This document shows, one piece after another, positions 1-5,000 of a stretch of 5,000 nucleotides of DNA (position 1 is the stretch's first letter; every line of letters begins with the position of its first letter). The stretch spans positions 1-5,000 of the forward strand of contig CAMEUD010000085.1 in the NCBI GenBank assembly GCA_945937975.1. The letters run 5' to 3'. Made by a program: the position numbers and the translations under genes. The notes beneath the pieces were generated by a model. That model saw only the letters and a list, made by a program, of their open reading frames with translations. It was not told where the DNA came from and searched no databases. Source of the DNA: an uncultured Clostridia bacterium. Its GTDB lineage: Bacteria > Bacillota > Clostridia > Christensenellales > UBA1242.

Positions 1-1995
1 TATTGAAGTCAAATACAACCTATGTAATGCTCGAGTTGACGAAACATATAATAAATTTTTATCCAAAAAATTATTGTAATTCTCAGTTGTTACATTTGGT
101 AAAATAACCATATCAAATTCAAGACCTTTACAAATTGATGCTGGCATTATCATAACTTTTGATAAAGTGCTATTTTCATCCATCAACTTTAAATCATCAA
201 GTTCATATAGATAACTGAAATATTTTTCAGCTTCCTTTTTGTTTTTACATATAATTGCAATGTTATCAAAATTAGAAATATTTTCATTAACAAGGCTTAC
301 AATTTTTTCACACTCTTGTTCAATACTATCGTATGTTAATACTTGTGGTACTTCCCCATGTCTATCAACCGTTTGCGAATGAATACCCTTAATGCTATCA
401 GCAAATTGAGTTATTTCACATGTTGAACGATATGTTTTGTTTAGTGTTAAAATCTCTTTTGCTCCAACCATATTTGCAATTTTATTCAAATCGTTTTCAT
501 CAAGCAACTTTTCAATACATTGACTCATATCTCCAAGCATTGTTTTTGGGCAAGAGAATATTTCATTAAACAGTTCAAATTGTAATGGATTATAATCTTG
601 CATTTCATCAATAACAAGATACTTTACTTTGCTCAATTTTGAAAGTCCAAGCAAATAGTTCTTTATATATAGTATAGGTGCAATGTCTTCATATTTTATT
701 TTATTTTGACTTGTGTAGCTAAATGTTAACCCAATGTTAGCCAAAAAGTCTGCGTATATTTCTGTTAAAGATTGAGAAATAAACATTGGGTATATAACCT
801 TTTTTATTCTCGCATAAACTTCACCTTTATCATCTTGAACACCAATTTTATCTAATATATAGTCTGCAATCCAACTAATTCTAATAGCCGGAGTTTTTCC
901 TTTATAGTTTTGATTATATAATTTTTCAATTTCTTCTTTTTTGATTTTTATATCTCCAAATACAAAATCTTTTGGATTAAATGAAAAATCAACATAAGCA
1001 TTAAGATATTGTTTTAAACTATCTGCAAACTCAAAACAATTTTTATACGCAACTTCATTAAGCCTTTTTATGCTTGTTGTTAAATCTTCTAATGCTTGTT
1101 CTCTTGTTTCTAATTGATTTGTTAAAGTGTTTAACTCATTTTTAGCAATATCCATAAATGATATATTGACAATATTTTCTTCCCCTAGCGATGGTAACAC
1201 ATTTGAGATATATTCACTGAAAATTGAATTTGGAGAGATAATCAATATATCACTTGATTTATATTTATCTCTATACTTATACAAAAGATAAGCAACCCTA
1301 TGCAATGCAATAGATGTTTTTCCACTTCCTGCAACACCTTGAACAAATAACACATTGCTTTCATCACGAATAATGCTATTTTGCTCCCTTTGAATTGTAG
1401 AAACAATGTTTTTCATCTTTTGAGTAGAGTTTTGTGATAATTCCTTTTGTAAAATATCATCATCAATAGTAAGTGATGAATCAAAACACCACTCCATTTT
1501 GCTATCTTTAATCTTAAACTGTCTTTTGCTTGTTATATCTCCTGATATAAGTCCAATCGGTGCTCTGTAACTTGCTTTGCCAATTTCATAGTCATAAAAC
1601 ATTGTTGAAATTGGTGCGCGCCAATCGCATACAACTGGAGTATCTGTTCCATTTGTTAAGTTAAAAACACCAATATAGTAATTTTTTGATTCACTTTCGC
1701 TTTGTTCTTTAAATGCAATTTTTCCAAAGTATGGTGATAATTTTTGTTTTTTCAACTTATAATACTGTTCTTTGGTTTCATTAATAAGAGTTTCTTGTTC
1801 ATCAAGTTCATTTCCACCAACAACAGTTTCTTCATCATCTAAAAAATAATATTGATCAGAAAAATGATGGTTAAGTTTAGCCATCTCTTTTTCTAATTCT
1901 TCAATTTGTTTATTTTTGTTATCTATCTGTCCATCAATTTCTTTTAGGACATTATCTAAATGATCTTGTTCTTGTTGTTTTTCTATTTCGTTCAT
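1..1995 (-). CDS. helD: HelD-type superfamily 1 helicase-like ATPase (RNA polymerase recycling motor), 3' end cut by window edge
   Basis: The frame is open for 665 codons from the ATG at 1995-1993 to the window edge, so only the extreme C-terminus is missing. Residues 1-45 and about 66-85 are Lys/Glu/Gln-rich and look like an antiparallel coiled coil with an acidic tip (DDEETVVGGNELDEQE). HelD family members insert such an arm into the secondary channel of RNA polymerase. The family block SPYFGKIAF...YYIGVF...CDWRAPISTMFYD follows at 87-134. UvrD/Rep-type motifs come in order: Q motif near Q205, Walker A GVAGSGKTS (220-228), Ia ILIISPNS (250-257), II VIDEMQD (461-467), III LGDMSQ (487-492), IV LNKTYRST (518-525), V KGLEFD (623-628), VI LLYVSSTRA (648-656). 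Known role: ATP-driven release and recycling of stalled or post-termination RNA polymerase, not classical DNA unwinding. The start lies one base after the upstream lipoprotein stop (TAA-A-ATG) with only a weak Shine-Dalgarno, suggesting translational coupling. Bacillus subtilis HelD is longer (about 774 aa). Family assignment is firm; the in vivo role is inferred. Confidence 0.93.
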   Translation of the reverse strand, partial: MNEIEKQQEQDHLDNVLKEIDGQIDNKNKQIEELEKEMAKLNHHFSDQYYFLDDEETVVGGNELDEQETLINETKEQYYKLKKQKLSPYFGKIAFKEQSESESKNYYIGVFNLTNGTDTPVVCDWRAPISTMFYDYEIGKASYRAPIGLISGDITSKRQFKIKDSKMEWCFDSSLTIDDDILQKELSQNSTQKMKNIVSTIQREQNSIIRDESNVLFVQGVAGSGKTSIALHRVAYLLYKYRDKYKSSDILIISPNSIFSEYISNVLPSLGEENIVNISFMDIAKNELNTLTNQLETREQALEDLTTSIKRLNEVAYKNCFEFADSLKQYLNAYVDFSFNPKDFVFGDIKIKKEEIEKLYNQNYKGKTPAIRISWIADYILDKIGVQDDKGEVYARIKKVIYPMFISQSLTEIYADFLANIGLTFSYTSQNKIKYEDIAPILYIKNYLLGLSKLSKVKYLVIDEMQDYNPLQFELFNEIFSCPKTMLGDMSQCIEKLLDENDLNKIANMVGAKEILTLNKTYRSTCEITQFADSIKGIHSQTVDRHGEVPQVLTYDSIEQECEKIVSLVNENISNFDNIAIICKNKKEAEKYFSYLYELDDLKLMDENSTLSKVMIMPASICKGLEFDMVILPNVTTENYNNFLDKNLLYVSSTRALHRLYLTSI

Positions 1996-1996
1996 T

Positions 1997-2896
1997 TTAC
2001 CACTTACTCATATCACCAAAAGTTTTGGTTTCTGCTTTGTTTTGTGATGATTTATAGTTCACAATATATCCACAAATATCGTTTGTTGTTGATTGAGCAA
2101 ATTTTGCTAATGACAAATTGTTTTCATCAATAGTTGTTTCTTTTTTCTCAATTTTAGCTATTTTTAAACTTGAATCTATTGCTTGTTTATACACATTGAA
2201 AGAATATAGCAAAGTGTTATTTCCATTTCCAAACATTACATTAATTTGGCTTGCTTTGTGATTATTAACAAGGTTATAGAAATTTTTTAATACTTCAATT
2301 TTTTCAACAGACTTTTCTTCTTCATTATTAGTATTTATAGTTGATGTTTCATAATAAGAAATTGTATCAATTTTTAAATGACTTACTGATTTATCAAATA
2401 TTACGCTTGCACTACAATTTTTTTCTTCTTCTAATATTGTTTGTTTGTAAGATACTTTGTATGATTTTGATGTTGCATCTCTTGAAATTGAGAAAGAAAA
2501 ATCATATTTTTGATTATCTTTTGAAAGAGAACATTCGTAAACACTTCTTGATTGTTTTACAGAAATTAAATCTATTCCATTAACATCACTTAAATAAAGT
2601 TCTTTTGGTTGTGATGTCAAATTATAACATTCTATTGATGAAATAATTGCGAGTTCTTCAATCTCTATTATTTTTTGTCCATTCCACGCAAAATCAACTT
2701 TTTCTTTTTGAGAATTTTCTGCATCTAATCTATTAATATCAGTTCTATAACTATTTTGAGCAGAAATAAGACTATTTACATAAAAATCGTAAATTCCCGA
2801 TGATGTTTCCATAAAAATTGATTCTGTAACTCCCCCACAACCTGCAAGAGTAAAAATACAAAAAACCATTAAAATTGATACAAAAAACTTTTTCAT
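1997..2896 (-). CDS. Predicted lipoprotein of unknown function, 299 aa
   Basis: I do not recognise the family. The N-terminus is a type II signal peptide: MKK, a hydrophobic segment (residues 4-16), and the lipobox L17-A18-G19-C20 followed by two glycines. The mature protein should be lipidated on C20 and anchored on the outer face of the membrane. The rest is hydrophilic, rich in Ser, Asn, Lys, Glu and Ile, with no other membrane segment. Alternating patterns such as YDFSFSISRD and KSYKVSYKQTI (about 131-154) suggest beta strands, while about 195-215 looks helical. Four further cysteines (90, 122, 161, 275) could form disulfides outside the cell. The start is supported by AAAGGG (2910-2905) eight bases before the ATG and by the signal peptide directly after it. 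The stop is one base from the helD start, so the two are almost certainly co-expressed. The upstream gap to the alkD-like gene is 72 bp with no terminator hairpin seen. Lipoprotein status is firm; function is unknown. Confidence 0.88.
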   Translation of the reverse strand: MKKFFVSILMVFCIFTLAGCGGVTESIFMETSSGIYDFYVNSLISAQNSYRTDINRLDAENSQKEKVDFAWNGQKIIEIEELAIISSIECYNLTSQPKELYLSDVNGIDLISVKQSRSVYECSLSKDNQKYDFSFSISRDATSKSYKVSYKQTILEEEKNCSASVIFDKSVSHLKIDTISYYETSTINTNNEEEKSVEKIEVLKNFYNLVNNHKASQINVMFGNGNNTLLYSFNVYKQAIDSSLKIAKIEKKETTIDENNLSLAKFAQSTTNDICGYIVNYKSSQNKAETKTFGDMSKW

Positions 2897-2922
2897 ATAA
2901 TATTCCCTTTACTATTATTCTT

Positions 2923-2952
2923 ATTTTACTAAATTTTACTTATCTATGCAAA
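2923..2952 (-). promoter_or_regulatory. Weak candidate promoter before the lipoprotein-helD pair
   Basis: On the minus strand, TTTGCA (2952-2947, 4/6 match to TTGACA) is followed after 18 bases by TAAAAT (2928-2923, 5/6 match to TATAAT). An alternative pair is TTGATA (2963-2958) with TAAAAT (2938-2933), spacer 19. Either would start transcription a short distance before the AAAGGG ribosome binding site. In such AT-rich DNA these matches arise easily by chance, and read-through from the alkD-like gene is an equally good explanation. Confidence 0.25.
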
Positions 2953-2968
2953 TAAAATATCAACAAAA

Positions 2969-3658
2969 TTAAATTTTTAATGATTTCAAATAATTCTTGT
3001 TTTCATCTGAAACTCTAAAACTTTCTACACATTTTTGTATTGATTTATTATGCACAAATTTATTTTTAATAATATAGTTCTCAAATATTTTAATAGTTTC
3101 ATCATATTGCTTAACTATTGCCACACTAAAATACCAAGCAAGTGCCATATTAAAATAATAATCATCTTCATTAAAATCAGCCAAATAATATAAGTCATTA
3201 TTGTCAAAATTTTCATTTAAAAAATAATCTAACAAAATTACAACAGCAAAGCGTTTTACATAAAAATTATCACTTTTTAGCCATATTTTTGTATTTTTTT
3301 TGAAAAAATCAGGCATTTTTTTAATAATTTTCAAGTTTGCACAAGTTATATCACAACTCAACCAATTATCTAAATGACTTAAAAATATATCTAAATATTT
3401 CATTAAAACATCTATATCAACTTTTAAATATCCCAACATTAATCCATAAATATTTTCTTCATCAAGAGTTATAAATTTACAATTATCTAAAAAATAAAAA
3501 CCTTCGTCAGTATTTGCATATTTTTTTGCTATTATTTTTGCATTAGGTATACTTACTCCACACATTTCTTTTACATCTATTATTGGCACTAATCTTTTGT
3601 TAAAATTTGAAAGTTTATCACTATAATACAATTTTATTTCTTCATAAATTTTATTCAT
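2969..3658 (-). CDS. AlkD-like DNA alkylation repair protein (HEAT-repeat DNA glycosylase), 229 aa
   Basis: This resembles the AlkD/DNA alkylation repair family, all-helical HEAT-like proteins that excise positively charged alkylated bases such as 3- and 7-methylpurines. Numbering from the ATG: the N-terminal block LVPIIDVKEMCGVSIPNAKIIAKKY (23-47) is the family 'G-V-x-[IT]-P' region; NWLSCD (98-103) places W99 and D103 with the W-x-x-x-D spacing of the AlkD catalytic pair; WLKSDNFYVKRFAVVILLDYF (126-146) supplies R136; MALAWYFSV (171-179) supplies W175; IQKCVESFR (207-215) is the usual C-terminal helix. So the residues expected to contact DNA and catalyse excision are present (correspondence from memory of Bacillus cereus AlkD). 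Length is typical. I chose the ATG at 3658-3656; an in-frame TTG at 3676 lies upstream of the likely -10 box and inside the preceding terminator region. No Shine-Dalgarno precedes the ATG, and a strong promoter ends six bases before it, so the mRNA is probably leaderless. Family is confident; exact substrate is unknown. Confidence 0.85.
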   Translation of the reverse strand: MNKIYEEIKLYYSDKLSNFNKRLVPIIDVKEMCGVSIPNAKIIAKKYANTDEGFYFLDNCKFITLDEENIYGLMLGYLKVDIDVLMKYLDIFLSHLDNWLSCDITCANLKIIKKMPDFFKKNTKIWLKSDNFYVKRFAVVILLDYFLNENFDNNDLYYLADFNEDDYYFNMALAWYFSVAIVKQYDETIKIFENYIIKNKFVHNKSIQKCVESFRVSDENKNYLKSLKI

Positions 3659-3664
3659 ATTTTT

Positions 3665-3693
3665 ATTATATAACAATAAAAAATGGCTGTAAA
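3665..3693 (-). promoter_or_regulatory. Near-consensus sigma-A promoter of the alkD-like gene, predicted leaderless
   Basis: TTTACA (3693-3688, 5/6) and TATAAT (3670-3665, 6/6) are separated by the ideal 17 bases. Six bases (AAAAAT) separate the -10 box from the ATG at 3658, so transcription would start at or within a base or two of the start codon. The -35 box lies in the 3' arm of the ppa terminator hairpin. No purine-rich Shine-Dalgarno exists in the sequence before the ATG, which agrees with a leaderless transcript. Confidence 0.65.
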
Positions 3694-3714
3694 GAAAATA
3701 ACATCATTACAACC
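3678..3714 (-). terminator. Intrinsic terminator of ppa
   Basis: Nine bases after the ppa stop codon, the minus strand reads GGTTGTAA (3714-3707), a 14-base loop, then TTACAGCC (3692-3685). This is an 8-bp stem with one G-T wobble, followed by A and six Ts (3683-3678). The loop is longer than usual, so it may be moderately efficient. Its 3' arm and T-tract overlap the promoter of the next gene. Confidence 0.7.
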
Positions 3715-3723
3715 AACATCATA

Positions 3724-4254
3724 TTATTTATTAAATTTTTTCTCAAAATCTACAATATTTTCTGCAATTACTTTTTCTGCCGCTTCATAACCTTCAATTT
3801 TGGTTACTTCAACAACTTTGTTTTCTAATTGTTTATAAACAGTTAAAAAATGCTTTAATTCATCAACCAAGTGTATTGGTAATTGAGATATATCTTTTAT
3901 AAGATTATATTGTGGGTCGCCAAAAGGAATTGCTATAACTTTTTCATCAACTTCATCTCTATCAAGCATATGAACTATTCCTATTGGATAACATCTAACC
4001 AAACTCATTTTTTCAATAGGTTGACTACACAATACAAATACATCAAGTGGGTCCCCATCTCCTGATATAGTTCTTGGAATAAATCCATAATTCATAGGAT
4101 AGTGAGTTGATGTATATAAAACTCTATCCAAAATGATTAAACCTGTTTCTTTATCTAATTCATATTTATTTTTTGAACCCTGTTCAATCTCTATGCAAGC
4201 AACAAAATCTTTTGGGGTTATTCTTTCTTTTCTAATATCTGTCCAAATATTCAT
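3724..4254 (-). CDS. ppa: Inorganic pyrophosphatase, family I (soluble), 176 aa
   Basis: This cytoplasmic enzyme hydrolyses diphosphate to two phosphates with Mg2+, pulling forward tRNA charging, nucleic acid synthesis and nucleotide activation. The length matches Escherichia coli PPase (about 175 aa). All active-site residues known from the E. coli enzyme have counterparts: E22, K30, E32, R44, Y52, Y56, the signature DGDPLD (D66, D68, D71), D98, D103, K105, and Y140-K141. This separates it from the DHH-type family II enzyme common in many Firmicutes. The start is fixed by AGGAG (4267-4263) eight bases before the ATG and by alignment to the family N-terminus. It has its own likely promoter (4277-4304) and terminator (3678-3714), so it is probably monocistronic, downstream of the terminated tuf gene. 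Nothing is truncated or unusual. Confidence 0.97.
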   Translation of the reverse strand: MNIWTDIRKERITPKDFVACIEIEQGSKNKYELDKETGLIILDRVLYTSTHYPMNYGFIPRTISGDGDPLDVFVLCSQPIEKMSLVRCYPIGIVHMLDRDEVDEKVIAIPFGDPQYNLIKDISQLPIHLVDELKHFLTVYKQLENKVVEVTKIEGYEAAEKVIAENIVDFEKKFNK

Positions 4255-4276
4255 TTTCTTTTCTCCTAGTCAAGTA

Positions 4277-4304
4277 ATTATACACATATAATAAAAAAAA
4301 GCAA
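4277..4304 (-). promoter_or_regulatory. Likely promoter of ppa
   Basis: A perfect TATAAT (4282-4277) lies 10 bases before the AGGAG Shine-Dalgarno. A weak -35, TTGCTT (4304-4299, TTG conserved), sits 16 bases upstream, and the spacer contains a run of Ts. Transcription would start near 4270, giving a leader of only about 16 bases. The A/T-only stretch just upstream (4305-4323) could serve as an UP element. The -10 call is good; the -35 is uncertain. Confidence 0.55.
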
Positions 4305-4323
4305 ATAAAATTATAAATTTTAT
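4305..4323 (-). repeat. A/T-only inverted repeat upstream of the ppa promoter
   Basis: The minus strand reads ATAAAATT, TAT, AATTTTAT: two perfect 8-base arms around a 3-base centre, all A/T. It lies directly before the candidate -35 box. It could be an UP element for the RNA polymerase alpha subunit, a weak RNA hairpin, or chance in AT-rich DNA. Confidence 0.35.
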
Positions 4324-4324
4324 C

Positions 4325-4344
4325 GGTTGAATAATTGTTCAACC
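4325..4344. repeat. 20-bp near-perfect palindrome between tuf and ppa, possible operator
   Basis: The minus strand reads GGTTGAA, CAATTA, TTCAACC: perfect 7-bp arms, with the centre symmetric apart from one base pair. It follows the tuf terminator and lies about 20 bases upstream of the ppa -35, centred near -64 relative to the predicted start site. No T-tract follows, so it is not a second terminator. The inner TGAACAATTATTCA matches the ArgR/AhrC ARG-box core (TGAAT-WWWW-ATTCA) at 13 of 14 positions, but the flanking G/C pairs do not fit that consensus. A site for another dimeric regulator, or an RNA hairpin, is also possible. Confidence 0.5.
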
Positions 4345-4356
4345 TTTATTTTACAT

Positions 4357-4385
4357 AAAAAAAGCAGTTGGGTTAAACTGCTTTT
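4357..4385 (-). terminator. Intrinsic terminator of tuf
   Basis: Fifty-five bases after the tuf stop, the minus strand reads AAAAGCAGTT (4385-4376), a 6-base loop TAACCC, then AACTGCTTTT (4369-4360) running into TTT. This is a perfect 10-bp stem with a run of seven Ts. On the plus strand the same hairpin is followed by CTTTTCTTAT, so it could partly stop transcription in that direction too. Confidence 0.88.
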
Positions 4386-4440
4386 CTTATATAGAACCTA
4401 TAATTGGGTTAAGATTATAGATTAAAATTGTTTACTCAAA

Positions 4441-5000
4441 TTATTTAATAATTTTTGTAACTACGCCTGAACCAACTGTTCTGCCACCTTCACGGATAGC
4501 GAATCTAAGTCCTTCTTCAATAGCGATTGGTGTGATAAGAGAGATTTCCATTGAAATGTTATCTCCTGGCATTACCATTTCTACGCCATCAGGAAGTTTA
4601 ATTGTTCCAGTAACGTCTGTTGTTCTGAAGTAGAATTGTGGTCTGTAACCATTAAAGAATGGAGTATGACGTCCACCTTCTTCTTTCTTAAGAACGTAAA
4701 CTTGAGCTGTGAATTCTGTGTGTGGGTGAATTGAACCTGGTTTTGCAAGAACTTGTCCTCTTTCGATTTCATCTCTGTTGATTCCACGAAGAAGAAGTCC
4801 TACGTTATCTCCTGCTCTTGCTTCATCAAGAAGTTTTCTGAACATTTCAACGCCTGTAATAACAGTTTGTTTACCAGAATCTTTCATACCGATAATTTCA
4901 ACGGTATCATTCATTCTTACAACACCTCTTTCTACTCTACCTGTTGCAACTGTACCACGACCTGTGATTGTGAATACGTCTTCAACTGGCATTAAGAATG
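4441..5000 (-). CDS. tuf: Elongation factor Tu, C-terminal part (5' end outside window)
   Basis: EF-Tu is the GTPase that delivers aminoacyl-tRNA to the ribosomal A site. The visible part covers essentially all of beta-barrel domains 2 and 3. Domain 2 starts with MPVEDVFTITGRGTVATGRVERG, and GVEMFRKLLDEARAGDNVGLLLRGI and ERGQVLAKPGSI follow. Domain 3 has EGGRHTPFFNGYRPQFYFRTTDVTG, VEMVMPGDN and the near-invariant end LRFAIREGGRTVGSGVVTKIIK. The frame stays open through the window edge: two more codons (Leu, Phe) precede the Met at 4992-4990, so that Met is internal. About 210 residues, including the whole GTP-binding domain, lie beyond the edge. The DNA is visibly less AT-rich than the genes to its left, as expected for codon bias in a very highly expressed gene rather than transfer. 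It is followed by a strong terminator. Confidence 0.98.
   Translation of the reverse strand, partial: FLMPVEDVFTITGRGTVATGRVERGVVRMNDTVEIIGMKDSGKQTVITGVEMFRKLLDEARAGDNVGLLLRGINRDEIERGQVLAKPGSIHPHTEFTAQVYVLKKEEGGRHTPFFNGYRPQFYFRTTDVTGTIKLPDGVEMVMPGDNISMEISLITPIAIEEGLRFAIREGGRTVGSGVVTKIIK

Noticed and set aside
1..1995. UvrD/PcrA/Rep DNA repair helicase as the identity of the large ATPase.
   Set aside because: The N-terminal coiled coil and the PYFG / DWRAPIS...FYD block are specific to HelD-type proteins and absent from UvrD/PcrA.
2341..2583. Plus-strand open frame of 80 codons rich in Leu, Phe and Ile.
   Set aside because: It is wholly antisense to the lipoprotein gene; such frames are expected opposite an AT-rich gene, and no ribosome binding site or family resemblance was seen.
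3659..3676. In-frame TTG at 3676 as the start of the AlkD-like gene, adding six residues.
   Set aside because: It lies upstream of a full-consensus -10 box, next to the ppa terminator T-tract, and has no Shine-Dalgarno. The ATG at 3658 fits the family N-terminus.
3607..4065. Plus-strand open frames of 73 and 60 codons opposite the alkD-like and ppa genes.
   Set aside because: Their Phe/Ile/Tyr/Asn-rich composition is that of reverse-strand translation of AT-rich coding DNA, and ppa is certain on the other strand.
4325..4344. The palindrome between tuf and ppa as a second terminator.
   Set aside because: No T-tract follows the hairpin on the minus strand, and a strong terminator already lies just upstream.
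4990..4992. ATG inside tuf as a true start of a short EF-Tu fragment.
   Set aside because: The frame continues upstream through the window edge, and the sequence is the internal domain 2 block found after the GTPase domain in all EF-Tu.
4581..4995. A minus-strand frame (4581-4787) and a plus-strand frame (4753-4995) overlapping tuf.
   Set aside because: Both overlap a conserved EF-Tu coding sequence in other frames and have no independent support.

Overview
The window is AT-rich and comes from a low-GC bacterium, most likely a Bacillota (Firmicutes) member. The basis is the strong A/T bias, the lipobox-type lipoprotein, a HelD-type RNA polymerase motor (a family of Gram-positive bacteria), purine-rich Shine-Dalgarno sites and TAA as the stop codon of all four genes whose end is visible. 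Tryptophan is encoded by TGG wherever I checked, so nothing points to a Mollicutes TGA=Trp code. I cannot name the species.

All five genes lie on the minus strand. In order of transcription (right to left) they are: the 3' half of tuf (EF-Tu, 4441-5000, 5' end outside the window) with a strong intrinsic terminator (4357-4385); an intergenic stretch with a 20-bp inverted repeat and a likely promoter; ppa, a complete family I inorganic pyrophosphatase (3724-4254), with its own intrinsic terminator (3678-3714); an AlkD-like HEAT-repeat DNA glycosylase gene (2969-3658); a gene for an unrecognised lipoprotein (1997-2896); and helD (1-1995), which lacks only its extreme 3' end. No gene is supported on the plus strand, and there is no tRNA, rRNA, CRISPR array or mobile element.

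The right part (tuf, ppa) is housekeeping: EF-Tu carries aminoacyl-tRNA to the ribosome, and pyrophosphatase removes the PPi released by tRNA charging and nucleic acid synthesis. Each looks like its own transcription unit because each is followed by a terminator. The left part (alkD-like, lipoprotein, helD) has no visible internal terminator and may be one operon. The lipoprotein stop codon and helD start codon are one base apart, which suggests translational coupling.

The most interesting detail is at the ppa/alkD-like junction. A near-consensus sigma-A promoter (TTTACA, 17 bp, TATAAT) has its -35 box inside the 3' arm of the ppa terminator, and its -10 box ends only 6 bases before the ATG. 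No Shine-Dalgarno site is visible, so the glycosylase mRNA is predicted to be leaderless. I see no clear evidence for a wholly new multi-gene system here.
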